A stretch of DNA of 40,295 nucleotides from Cyclobacteriaceae bacterium (GTDB lineage Bacteria; Bacteroidota; Bacteroidia; Cytophagales; Cyclobacteriaceae), in contig JALSJD010000090.1 in the NCBI GenBank assembly GCA_026989535.1, forward strand, positions 1-40,295, read 5' to 3'. Within the stretch, counting starts at the first letter, position 1. Each line of letters begins with the position of its first letter. The notes under the pieces were generated by a model, which was not told the origin of the DNA, did not search any database, and saw only the letters and a program-made list of their open reading frames with translations. The position numbers and the translations under genes were made by a program. Shown here in pieces: positions 16,464 through 25,749 of this stretch.

Positions 16464-17987
16464 ATGAGTACTGAAAGTAATAATGCGGATACGATATTCG
16501 GCCACCCTAAAGGGTTGCTTGTGTTGTTTTTTACTGAGATGTGGGAACGGTTTAGTTATTATGGTATGAGAGGTCTTTTTGTACTTTATCTAGTAGCTAA
16601 CATTAACGAAGGAGGGTTTGGATGGACAACCGTTGAAGCACTTTCTTTATATGGAACTTATACAATGATGGTATATCTAATGAGCATTCCTGGAGGTATT
16701 TTGGCTGATAAATTTGTGGGTCAAAAGAAAGCGGTAATGATTGGCGGTTTTCTGCTAGTTTTAGGTCATGGCATAATGGCCATACCAGGTCAATCTTATT
16801 TCTTTATAGCCATTAGCCTAATTGTACTTGGGGTGGGAGCTCTAAAGGCTAATATATCTACGATGGTGGGTGGCTTGTATAAGCAAGGCGATATCAGAAG
16901 AGATAAGGGGTTTGTTATCTTTTACATGGGCATAAATCTCGGCTCTGTATTGGCCGGCCTTATTGTAGGATGGGTTGGTCAGGTATATGGTTGGCATTAT
17001 GGATTTGGACTCGCAGGTATTGGAATGCTATTTGGTCAAATACAGTTTATGGCTGGTCAAAAGTATTTAAAAGAGGTGGGTAATTTTATTAAGCCTGAAG
17101 TTGTGCAAGATGATAACTCAGAAGGGCATATTGATCGATTGTTAAAAGCACCACTTGTACTTATGTTGAGCGCAGCTATTTCAATTTATGGCATATACCT
17201 TGGGTATTCGGGGTTTGCAGCGGCCAATTGGAGTTATGTGCTTTATGGCACTCTTATTGTCATTACTGGGCCTATTTTAGGTATGGGAATTAATATATAT
17301 CGTTTAGAGCTAGACAGCAAAGAGCGTGATAGGATTATTGTGCTGCTAGTCTCATTTTTAATAGTGATTGCTTTTTGGGGAGCATTTGAGCAGGCTGGAG
17401 GGCTAATGAATTTATTCGCTGAAAATAAAACAGACAAATTAATTTTTGGATTATGGGAAGCTAAAGCCTCGCAGTTTCAAAGTTTGAACCCTGCTTTTAT
17501 TGTAATTTTTGGAATTGTAGTTGCCAATTTTTGGATACAGCGTAGAAAATCGAATAAAGAAGAGTCGGCTATTTTTAAGATGTCCGTTGGAAATATTATA
17601 ATGGGGTTAGGCTTTATCGTTATGTTTCAAGCATCAAAATTAGCTGGTCCTGATGGTCAAGTAAGCTATTGGTGGCTAGTAATTGCTTATCTACTTCATA
17701 CCATTGGTGAGTTAAGTTCATCACCTGTTGCATTGTCATTTGTAACAAAACTAGCACCTGTGAGATACGGCTCTATTATGATGGGCTTGTATTTTGCTAT
17801 GACGGGCTTAGGAAATAAAGTAGCAGGTTTACTTGGAGAGTCCTCAGCCGAACATGGCGAAACACAAGTGTATGCCGGTATTGCTATTTTCTCCATCAGT
17901 TTTGGATTACTCCTATTAGTACTCCTTAAAAAATTAAAAAAATTAACACACGGTGCCGAAGACATTGTGTTGGAAGGAGGACATTAG
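16464..17987 (+). CDS. POT/PTR-family proton-coupled peptide transporter (first of two)
   Basis: A 507-residue inner-membrane major-facilitator protein of the POT family, which imports di- and tripeptides with protons. The family signature ExxERFxYYG is present as EMWERFSYYG (residues 25-34). The second signature follows TM4 as FYMGINLGSVLAGLIVGW at about 152-169, after the conserved lysine in GALKANIS. A C-terminal conserved region (GELSSSPVALSFVTKLAP) resembles the family's helix 10. About 12-14 hydrophobic helices are visible. A terminator hairpin separates it from a paralogue of the same length, so the two may be partly independently expressed. Close to the gluconeogenic pckA, consistent with growth on peptides. 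Confidence 0.95.
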   Translation: MSTESNNADTIFGHPKGLLVLFFTEMWERFSYYGMRGLFVLYLVANINEGGFGWTTVEALSLYGTYTMMVYLMSIPGGILADKFVGQKKAVMIGGFLLVLGHGIMAIPGQSYFFIAISLIVLGVGALKANISTMVGGLYKQGDIRRDKGFVIFYMGINLGSVLAGLIVGWVGQVYGWHYGFGLAGIGMLFGQIQFMAGQKYLKEVGNFIKPEVVQDDNSEGHIDRLLKAPLVLMLSAAISIYGIYLGYSGFAAANWSYVLYGTLIVITGPILGMGINIYRLELDSKERDRIIVLLVSFLIVIAFWGAFEQAGGLMNLFAENKTDKLIFGLWEAKASQFQSLNPAFIVIFGIVVANFWIQRRKSNKEESAIFKMSVGNIIMGLGFIVMFQASKLAGPDGQVSYWWLVIAYLLHTIGELSSSPVALSFVTKLAPVRYGSIMMGLYFAMTGLGNKVAGLLGESSAEHGETQVYAGIAIFSISFGLLLLVLLKKLKKLTHGAEDIVLEGGH

Positions 17988-18001
17988 TGTTCTTAAACTT
18001 T

Positions 18002-18035
18002 TAAAAGAGCATCATAACGAGTGCTCTTTTATTAT
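18002..18035 (+). terminator. Hairpin between the two peptide-transporter genes
   Basis: TAAAAGAGCA (18002-18011) pairs perfectly with TGCTCTTTTA (18022-18031) around a 10-base loop, followed by an AT-rich stretch. It begins 15 bp after the first transporter stop. With only 24 bp left before the next start, it may be a partial terminator or processing site. Confidence 0.75.
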
Positions 18036-18059
18036 ATTATTAAAGCTAACTAACCAAGT

Positions 18060-19583
18060 ATGAACACCAACCAAACCCCACAACTCTTTGGGCATCCCAA
18101 AGGTTTATTTTACCTTTTTTTTGCAGAGCTATGGGAACGCTTTTCTTTCTATGGAATGCGCGCCTTGCTCATCCTTTATATGACGGAGGAAATTTATAAA
18201 GCCTTAGAAAATAGAGATATAATTGCTTCGACCATTTATGCTTCGTATGGAGCCTTAATTTATGCCACACCCGTAATAGGAGGAATGTTGGCCGATAAAT
18301 TATTTGGGTTGAAAAGGTCGATTTTGCTTGGGGGAATTCTGATGGCATTTGGCCATTTTGTATTGGCTTTTGATACAGAAATGCTCTTTTTTATTGCACT
18401 CGGCTTGCTTATAGTTGGCAATGGCCTTATGAAACCCAATATTTCTACGTTTGTAGGAGCACTTTATGAGCAAGGAGACGACCGAAGAGACTCTGGTTTT
18501 ACCATTTTTTACATGGGCATTAATATTGGTGCGTTTGTAGCCCCACTTTTTTGTGGCTGGTTGGGCATAACTTATGGCTGGCATTACGGCTTTGGTGCTG
18601 CTGGTATTGGTATGGTATTGGGTGTAATTACTTTTTGGCGTGGTATTAAATCCGGTATTTTTGGCGACCATGGCAATGCACCAAGCGAAGCAGCTTTGGA
18701 ACACAAAAAATTTGGCATAAAAATAAAACAGTTAGTACCAATCATTTCATTTGCAATTGTTCCTTTAATTGCGCTAATGATGTATTATGGGGAGATGACC
18801 ATTCCGTTTATTGGTACAATAAACTATGAGGCGCAATTGGTTGACTATGCGTTTTGGTTGATTCTAGTGGTAATACTTTACGTAATTGCTAACACCATGA
18901 TGAAAGTATCGAAGGTAGAAAGGCAGCGTTTAATGGTTATTGTGGTGCTTACCATGCTTATGACGCTCTTCTGGGGGTTTTATGAATTAGCAGGTAGTAC
19001 ACTCACACTATTTGCCCTCCGTAATGTTAATTTGGTTTGGATTAATGCCTCGCAAACCAATGCGATTACCGCTATGTTTATTATTTTATTTGCCATGTTA
19101 TTTTCGTGGCTATGGGTCTATCTTTCTAAAAAGAAGATGAACCCACATACCCCTTATAAATTTGCCTTTGGTTTGCTTATTTTAGGTGTAGGCTACATAA
19201 TTTATGCAATGAGTGGCAACGCAGCAGATGCCTCTGGCAAGGTGCCGTTTATTTATATGGTATTGGGCTATATGATGTTTTCTACCGGGGAGTTATTTAT
19301 GTCGCCCGTTGGCCTCTCAAAAGTGACAGAATTGGCTCCGGCCAAAATTGTTTCGTTTATGATGGGCGTTTGGTTTTTGTCTTCAGCCTTTGCGTTTAGG
19401 CTTGTGGGGTTAGTTGGTAGCTTATTGGCGGTAGAAGGCAGTGCTGAGAATGCCGATCCAATGGTATCGTTAGCTATTTACACCGATGGGTTTTGGCAAA
19501 TTGCCTATATAACGCTCGGTGGGGCAGCATTGGCTTTTATAATAGCACCTCTCTTGAAAAAATGGATGCACGGTATTCATTGA
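18060..19583 (+). CDS. POT/PTR-family proton-coupled peptide transporter (second of two)
   Basis: Also 507 residues, with the POT signature ELWERFSFYG at residues 23-32, the TM4 segment GLMKPNIST, and the second signature FYMGINIGAFVAPLFCGWLG. The region near helix 10 reads STGELFMSPVGLSKVTELAP. It is clearly a paralogue of the preceding gene but well diverged, for example Phe for Tyr in the signature and a Lys-Pro rather than Lys-Ala in TM4. The duplication is therefore old and the two may differ in peptide size or charge preference. A 134-codon open frame on the opposite strand is only its shadow. Confidence 0.95.
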   Translation: MNTNQTPQLFGHPKGLFYLFFAELWERFSFYGMRALLILYMTEEIYKALENRDIIASTIYASYGALIYATPVIGGMLADKLFGLKRSILLGGILMAFGHFVLAFDTEMLFFIALGLLIVGNGLMKPNISTFVGALYEQGDDRRDSGFTIFYMGINIGAFVAPLFCGWLGITYGWHYGFGAAGIGMVLGVITFWRGIKSGIFGDHGNAPSEAALEHKKFGIKIKQLVPIISFAIVPLIALMMYYGEMTIPFIGTINYEAQLVDYAFWLILVVILYVIANTMMKVSKVERQRLMVIVVLTMLMTLFWGFYELAGSTLTLFALRNVNLVWINASQTNAITAMFIILFAMLFSWLWVYLSKKKMNPHTPYKFAFGLLILGVGYIIYAMSGNAADASGKVPFIYMVLGYMMFSTGELFMSPVGLSKVTELAPAKIVSFMMGVWFLSSAFAFRLVGLVGSLLAVEGSAENADPMVSLAIYTDGFWQIAYITLGGAALAFIIAPLLKKWMHGIH

Positions 19584-19696
19584 TTTTGATAAATGTTAGT
19601 ACTCGAAATTAGATTTTACTATTTTAGCAGTTTTTAAAATGTGGGCGAATTGGTGGGCTTGTTAAGTTGAATGTTAACCATCTAATTATAAGATAA

Positions 19697-20074
19697 ATGG
19701 AAAATTTTTTTATAAAAGGAACCGATAGAACCCCTGAAGTTGATTTTAACTTTACCTCGGGTGTTATGTCTATTTTTGGTCGTTCTATTACCGAAAATCC
19801 AATTAGTTTTTATAAAAAATTGGAAGATTATATTATTGAATACGGTAAGAAACCCCCAAATAAAACTTTATTTACAGTAACCTTAGAGTACTTTAATACC
19901 AGCACAAGCAAATGCTTAGTTGATATTTTTAAACTGCTTGAACAATTTCATTCAACCCAAAACGAAGTGTTAGTTGAATGGTATTACGAGGAAGACGATG
20001 AAGAAATTAAAGATGCTGGCGAAGACTATAAAGACATAGTTGATATCCCATTTGAGATAAAACTATTAAACTAA
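19697..20074 (+). CDS. SiaC-family (DUF1987) regulatory phosphoprotein
   Basis: A 125-residue cytoplasmic protein matching DUF1987. The core LEYFNTSTSKCLVDIFKLL spans about 63-81, and the N-terminal TPEVDFNFTSGVMSIFGRSITENP is also characteristic. In Pseudomonas aeruginosa SiaC is phosphorylated on Thr68 by SiaB and dephosphorylated by SiaA, and unphosphorylated SiaC activates the diguanylate cyclase SiaD. Here Thr68 falls at the same number in NTSTSK, so the phospho-switch is likely conserved. No SiaA, SiaB or SiaD gene lies nearby, so the partners must be elsewhere or different. The C-terminal 30 residues are strongly acidic. It has its own spacing and is probably monocistronic. Confidence 0.88.
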   Translation: MENFFIKGTDRTPEVDFNFTSGVMSIFGRSITENPISFYKKLEDYIIEYGKKPPNKTLFTVTLEYFNTSTSKCLVDIFKLLEQFHSTQNEVLVEWYYEEDDEEIKDAGEDYKDIVDIPFEIKLLN

Positions 20075-20298
20075 TAATGTTTGCCTATAAACCCGATAGC
20101 TATCTGCTCCAATAAACAAAACTCAAATAAGAAATAAATCTCAAAAAAGAAAACATCAAACCATACAAGTGTTTGGTATTTAGGAGATTGAAATTTGAGA
20201 TTTCAGCCAGTCGGCAGACAGGTATTTGTTATTTGAATAGTGTCATTTGTTATTTCTGAAAATACTGACATTATGGACAGACCCTAAATGACCTGCAC
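20075..20298. other. AT-rich intergenic region with repeat-like palindromes
   Basis: No gene is seen here. It contains the palindrome GATAGCTATC (20095-20104) within CCCGATAGCTATCTG, an AAATCTCAAA / TTTGAGATTT inverted pair (about 20125-20200), a CAGCCAGTCGGCAGACAGG stretch near 20207, and repeated TATTTGTTATTTG text. These resemble decayed intergenic repeats; the CCCGATAG motif recurs inside the element at 22394-22674. Confidence 0.4.
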
Positions 20299-20334
20299 AA
20301 AAAAACCTCTTCTAGAAATAGAAGAGGTTTTTTT
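20299..20334 (-). terminator. Strong intrinsic terminator of groESL
   Basis: A perfect 16-bp stem (20299-20314 with 20319-20334, containing CCTCTTCTA) closes a 4-base loop and is flanked by A/T runs. It lies 15 bp after the groEL stop on the minus strand and could also stop plus-strand transcription. Confidence 0.93.
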
Positions 20335-20349
20335 ATACCAAAATGGAAT

Positions 20350-21990
<1,641 letters not shown>

Positions 21991-22011
21991 TTAAATTAAT
22001 GTTTTTGGGAT

Positions 22012-22290
22012 TTAAACAATTGCTAAAATGTCAGATTCTCTCATCATTAAATAGTCAGTGCCATCTACATTTAGCTCAGTGCCTGAATATTTACCATAAA
22101 GTACGGTGTCTCCAATTTTTACCGTCATAGGTTCATCTACTTTACCTTTACCTACGGCAGCAATAGTGCCTCTTTGTGGCTTTTCTTTAGCTGTATCAGG
22201 TATAATGATTCCCGAAGCTGTTTTTTCTTCTGCAGCTTCTGCCAATACAAGTACTCTGTCAGCTAATGGTGTTATTTTAACTTTAGACAT
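22012..22290 (-). CDS. groES: Co-chaperonin GroES (Hsp10)
   Basis: The 92-residue product has the GroES start [11 protein letters not shown], the mobile loop region [19 protein letters not shown] (about 20-38) with its IIIP anchor for GroEL, and the late [13 protein letters not shown]. It forms the heptameric lid of the chaperonin. No CIRCE element was found in the 100 bp upstream, so heat control, if any, uses another signal. The palindromic element at 22394-22674 lies about 100 bp upstream and separates it from secG. Confidence 0.98.
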   Translation of the reverse strand: MSKVKITPLADRVLVLAEAAEEKTASGIIIPDTAKEKPQRGTIAAVGKGKVDEPMTVKIGDTVLYGKYSGTELNVDGTDYLMMRESDILAIV

Positions 22291-22393
22291 TTTATATAAA
22301 TTTTGATTAAAACTCTAGTTTGATTACTTCCGCTAGTTATCATTTAATGTGCCAAAAATAAAATATGCCATAATTACAGTTTTTTGTAGTTGT

Positions 22394-22674
22394 TAAGGGA
22401 ACCTCTATTAATTCATTTCTTTCAAAAAACAAAAAGAAACAATGAGTTGCAAGGCATATTTTTTTTGAATAGCCAAAGCTATTGAAAAAAAATATAACGC
22501 ACGCAAATCGTTGTTTATCTTTGTTCCCGTAGGGTTTTCATAGTGTTTCGCATGCTTCTTCTAATTTTTTTCATAGTATCCCGATAGTATTTCAATCCCG
22601 AAAGTTTTCGGGAAGTATTGCCTGCAAAACACTATGAAAATTTTGATGCGAATCAATTAATAGAGGCTCCCTTA
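22394..22674. mobile_element. MITE-like palindromic element, 281 bp, non-coding
   Basis: The ends are near-perfect inverted repeats: TAAGGGAACCTCTATTAATT (22394-22413) against AATTAATAGAGGCTCCCTTA (22655-22674), one mismatch in 20. Inside are nested palindromes: AATAGCCAAAGCTATT flanked by T and A runs (about 22461-22491); a 14-bp pair TTTTCATAGTGTTT (22535-22548) / AAACACTATGAAAA (22627-22640); and TCCCGAAAGTTTTCGGGA (22596-22613). No gene is present. A 14-bp direct repeat, AAAATATGCCATAA, occurs at 22360-22373 and 22679-22692; it is close to both ends but separated by 20 and 4 bp, so it is not a clean target duplication. A diverged end copy lies at 29198-29224. Confidence 0.65.
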
Positions 22675-22690
22675 GGTAAAAATATGCCAT

Positions 22691-22713
22691 AAAAAAAGGG
22701 GCATTTTGCCCCT
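22691..22713 (-). terminator. Intrinsic terminator of secG
   Basis: On the minus strand AGGGGCA pairs with TGCCCCT (22707-22713 with 22697-22703) around three bases and is followed by seven Ts (22691-22697). It is about 54 bp after the secG stop, so the secG transcript probably ends here, upstream of groES. Confidence 0.85.
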
Positions 22714-22731
22714 ACATATTATTTATAGAAT

Positions 22732-22744
22732 ACCTCTATTAATT
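22732..22744. repeat. Third partial copy of the element end
   Basis: ACCTCTATTAATT here is identical to bases 22401-22413 of the element's left end and in the same orientation. It lies just outside the right end, between the secG terminator and the secG stop. Confidence 0.5.
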
Positions 22745-22766
22745 GCTTGTGTCCTCTGGTATTTTA

Positions 22767-23138
22767 TTACTCTTCAGCTGGCGGCTCTTCTTCTAAAGGA
22801 GCGGTATCCGTAGAGCCTGCATTATCATCGTTGGTATCTAAGGCAGGAGGGAGGACTTGTTGCTCTCCAGCTCTCTCTAAATTAGGGCTAAGGTCTTCGG
22901 TGGCAGATTGCGTATTCATAAGGCTTTTAGACCCTAAACTTAATACCACAATAGCAATGGCAAACCCCCACGTTAGCTTTTCAAGTAAGTCACTCGTTTT
23001 TTTTACACCTATGATATTGCTTGCTCCAGAACCACCAAACTGGCTCGATAAGCCTCCACCTTTAGGGTTTTGGGCTAACACAACTAAAATAAGCAAAATA
23101 GCGGATATTAGGATAAGAATTAATACAAATAATAGCAT
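22767..23138 (-). CDS. secG: Preprotein translocase subunit SecG
   Basis: The 123-residue protein has the SecG layout: a first transmembrane helix (LLFVLILILISAILLILVVL, residues 2-21), the conserved loop QNPKGGGLSSQFGGSGASNIIG (about 23-44), and a second helix (WGFAIAIVVLSLG, about 57-69). SecG accompanies SecYE at the inner membrane and eases export driven by SecA. The C-terminal 45 residues are acidic and disordered, longer than in Escherichia coli but common in this phylum. Its ATG overlaps the stop of the upstream TPR gene in TAATG, implying translational coupling. A terminator follows. Confidence 0.96.
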   Translation of the reverse strand: MLLFVLILILISAILLILVVLAQNPKGGGLSSQFGGSGASNIIGVKKTSDLLEKLTWGFAIAIVVLSLGSKSLMNTQSATEDLSPNLERAGEQQVLPPALDTNDDNAGSTDTAPLEEEPPAEE

Positions 23139-23896
23139 TACTTTTTCTTTAATTTTTCAATTTGAGCTGCAAATAACGCCTTTTTTTGTGGAAGTTTCCA
23201 AATTAATTTTTTATAAATATCAATAGCCTTCTCAACCTTGCCTTGTTTTACATAAATTTTTGCCAAAGATTCGCTAATTACATCCTCTCTCATTTTACTA
23301 CTTTGCTTAGCCATATCTACTTTGGAGTCGCTAGGCTTTGCATTTTTAGTAATTCTTGGCTCTTCTTTAATAAATTTTTCGATAATTTTATCTTGCGATT
23401 TAGGTGCAGTAGTTTTTTTTGTAGCCTTTGTGCTTTTTGCTACTTTTTTAGTGGCAGGCTTCTTTTTTTCTTTTGGGGGTGTTGGCTGCTTGTTTAGCCA
23501 AATGGTAGCTTCTTTTTTTATTTTTTGCAGCTCGGCTAAGTGTTTTAATACATTTTCGGCCAAGCCTTCTGTATTAACCGATGATACTTTGGGGGTGTGT
23601 ACAACAGGTTGTGTAGGTTTAGTTATTAGCGATGTTGCGGTAAATGAATTTGACTCACTAGGAACTAAATTATGTTGAATAAGACTTTTAACAATGCTCC
23701 GGTCGGTGGCATAAAAGGCTGCGTTTTTAAGCGATGGGCTAAAGTCTTTATCTCCATTGTTTTTAGATGAATTTGCTAATAGCAAATGTATGATTTGGCT
23801 AAAAGGATAATCTGTCGCTAATTTTTTTAAAGAACCTATCTCCTCAGTAGTAGATGAGTTGCTGGTTACAATTTCTTTGAAGCGTTCCTTTTTCAC
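23138..23896 (-). CDS. Lysine-rich protein with C-terminal TPR-like motif
   Basis: A 252-residue cytoplasmic protein without signal or transmembrane segment. The N-terminal 90 residues are helical (LKKLATDYPFSQIIHLLLAN; LKNAAFYATDRSIVKSLI). A low-complexity Lys/Pro/Thr linker (about 135-175) follows, and the last 40 residues hold one clear TPR-like hairpin (IYVKQGKVEKAIDIYKKLIWKLP). I know of similar genes between lptE and secG in other Bacteroidota, but no function is established to my knowledge. Position suggests a link to envelope export. Its stop codon overlaps the secG start by one base. Confidence 0.8.
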   Translation of the reverse strand: MKKERFKEIVTSNSSTTEEIGSLKKLATDYPFSQIIHLLLANSSKNNGDKDFSPSLKNAAFYATDRSIVKSLIQHNLVPSESNSFTATSLITKPTQPVVHTPKVSSVNTEGLAENVLKHLAELQKIKKEATIWLNKQPTPPKEKKKPATKKVAKSTKATKKTTAPKSQDKIIEKFIKEEPRITKNAKPSDSKVDMAKQSSKMREDVISESLAKIYVKQGKVEKAIDIYKKLIWKLPQKKALFAAQIEKLKKK

Positions 23897-23954
23897 AATT
23901 AGTTAAAATTATTGGGGTTAGATAGTTCTCCCTCAAAGTAAAGCTATAAAAAAA

Positions 23955-24488
23955 TTACCAATTGGCAACTGTGCCATTAAATATATCTAATATTATTTGG
24001 TCGTAAATTTCTTGAATCAGTTGATCTTCTACGGCTGTTAGCCCTAAATCATTATCAAAATCAGCATAAAAAGAAAATGATTTTTTAGTGAAATTCTGCT
24101 CTTCATCCTCTAGATTTATAAAGTCAACTTGTACGGTTATGGTTAGTCTTGTTAAATTGGCTTGGTCGTTTATTTGGTCGTTGGCTGCTGCTGAAGGCGC
24201 TACTGGGGTAAGTCTATAACCTGTAATAGCACCTTCAATCTGCAATTCGCCCCCTTCGGTAACTTGCGAAAGGCTGGTATTTTGTTGGTAATAATCTCTA
24301 AGGTTATCGGTAAAGGTAACGGCTAAATTAGCTGGTCCATTATTGGCATCGTTATAAAAAGTTTGGATGGATAATGTTTCGGCTGTTATGGTGGTGCCAG
24401 TTAAACTATACACTCCGCAGGAAGTACTTATTAATAATGGCGTAAATACTAACAGGAAGGTTGAGAGGTATTTGAATTTAAACATCAT
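23955..24488 (-). CDS. lptE: LptE-like LPS-assembly lipoprotein
   Basis: A 177-residue lipoprotein with lipobox LISTSC (Cys24). The text GVYSLTGTTITAETLSIQTFYN after it, and the central ANLAVTFTDNLRDYYQQNTSLSQV, are typical of the Bacteroidota LptE family. LptE plugs the LptD barrel and helps insert lipopolysaccharide in the outer membrane. Start M1 or M2 are equally possible. It overlaps the end of the sigma-54 regulator gene by 11 bp, so the two are co-transcribed. No lptD is in the window. Confidence 0.88.
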   Translation of the reverse strand: MMFKFKYLSTFLLVFTPLLISTSCGVYSLTGTTITAETLSIQTFYNDANNGPANLAVTFTDNLRDYYQQNTSLSQVTEGGELQIEGAITGYRLTPVAPSAAANDQINDQANLTRLTITVQVDFINLEDEEQNFTKKSFSFYADFDNDLGLTAVEDQLIQEIYDQIILDIFNGTVANW

Positions 24489-25749
24489 ATTGTTTTATTT
24501 TTCGGTATAAGGTGCGTTCGGAAATGCCCAAATCTTGTGCCGCATATTTACGTTTATTACTATTTTTTCGTAAAGCCTTGATTATCAGCTCTTTTTCTTT
24601 TTTCTCAATCGACAAAGAATCGTCATCTTCCAGCTCATGAGAAATATCTTCTATTTTACCGGCCTGGTTGTACTCTACAGGAGCAGTGGGGTTTGTGGGT
24701 ACATCTATTACATAAGGAGTAGGTGTTTCAACCCTGGGTGGCTCTTTAATTTGTTGAGCTGTGTCAGTTTTTAATAATCGGTTGTGCTCATCGGTCATTT
24801 TGGGGTGAATTTGCCCGTCATTTTCAATTATTTCGCTCACTAATTTTTTAAGGTCGGTTACATCGCTTTTTAAATCGAACAGTACTTTGTACAGCAAATC
24901 ACGCTCTGATAGGCTTTCACTTTCTGTATTGCCTTTGTACAACACAGGGTGGTTGGGCCTAGTACTGGGCAAATATTTTCGCATTACATCTGCTTCAATT
25001 GTTTTTTCAAACTCGAGTACTGACATTTGTTCCACAATATTTTTTAGCTGCCTTATATTGCCTGGGTAATTATAACTGTGTAAAACAACAGTTGCTTCAG
25101 GCGTAAGCTTTAGAGGTTTAGTTTTGTATTTATCACTAAAATCTCCCGCAAATTTTCTAAAAATTAGTTCTAAATCATCTCCACGGTCTCGGAGGGGAGG
25201 CACAAAAATGGGTACCGTGCTAAGCCTGTAATACAGGTCTTCTCTAAATTTACCTTTATGCACCGCTTCTTCTAAGCCCACGTTGGTTGCGGCCACTACT
25301 CTAACATCCGTTTTTAATACTTTGGAGGATCCTACTTTAATAAACTCACCAACTTCGAGTACTCTTAATAATCGTGCTTGGGTGCTTAACGGAAGTTCGG
25401 CTATTTCATCTAAAAATATAGTGCCTTTATTAGTTACCTCAAAATAACCTTTTCTGGCATCAATGGCACCCGTAAAAGAGCCTTTTTCGTGCCCAAATAA
25501 TTCGGAGTCTATGGTGCCTTCTGGTATTGCTCCACAGTTAACCGCTATAAATGAGCCATGTTTACGAGCACTTAACTGGTGTATTATTTTAGAGAAGGAT
25601 TCTTTACCACTCCCACTTTCGCCCGTAATAAGTACGGTCATATCGGTTGGGGCTACTTGCATAGCTACCTCTAGTGCGTGATTTAGCAAAGGAGAATTGC
25701 CAATGATGCCAAAACGCTGTTTTATTCTAAGTATTTCTGATTCATTCAT
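24478..25749 (-). CDS. Sigma-54 activator AAA+ protein without sensor domain
   Basis: A 423-residue transcription activator. The AAA+ domain starts almost at once: Walker A GESGSGKE (43-50), the sigma-54 contact loop GSFTGA (90-95; Ser replaces the usual Ala), Walker B GTIFLDEI (109-116), and the R-finger region [22 protein letters not shown] (about 168-189). A long linker of about 140 residues, Pro/Thr-rich in its later part, precedes a C-terminal FIS-type helix-turn-helix ([32 protein letters not shown]). There is no receiver, GAF or PAS domain at the N-terminus, so activity is probably set by expression or by the linker. Its ATG overlaps the miaB stop (ATGA), and it overlaps lptE, so it is a middle gene of an envelope operon. 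Targets are unknown. Confidence 0.93.
   Translation of the reverse strand: MNESEILRIKQRFGIIGNSPLLNHALEVAMQVAPTDMTVLITGESGSGKESFSKIIHQLSARKHGSFIAVNCGAIPEGTIDSELFGHEKGSFTGAIDARKGYFEVTNKGTIFLDEIAELPLSTQARLLRVLEVGEFIKVGSSKVLKTDVRVVAATNVGLEEAVHKGKFREDLYYRLSTVPIFVPPLRDRGDDLELIFRKFAGDFSDKYKTKPLKLTPEATVVLHSYNYPGNIRQLKNIVEQMSVLEFEKTIEADVMRKYLPSTRPNHPVLYKGNTESESLSERDLLYKVLFDLKSDVTDLKKLVSEIIENDGQIHPKMTDEHNRLLKTDTAQQIKEPPRVETPTPYVIDVPTNPTAPVEYNQAGKIEDISHELEDDDSLSIEKKEKELIIKALRKNSNKRKYAAQDLGISERTLYRKIKQYDV

Noticed and set aside
18300-18704. 134-codon minus-strand frame inside the second peptide transporter
   Set aside because: It lies wholly within a well-supported gene and has no recognisable motif.
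22291-22393. CIRCE/HrcA operator before groES
   Set aside because: No TTAGCACTC-N9-GAGTGCTAA or close variant was found.
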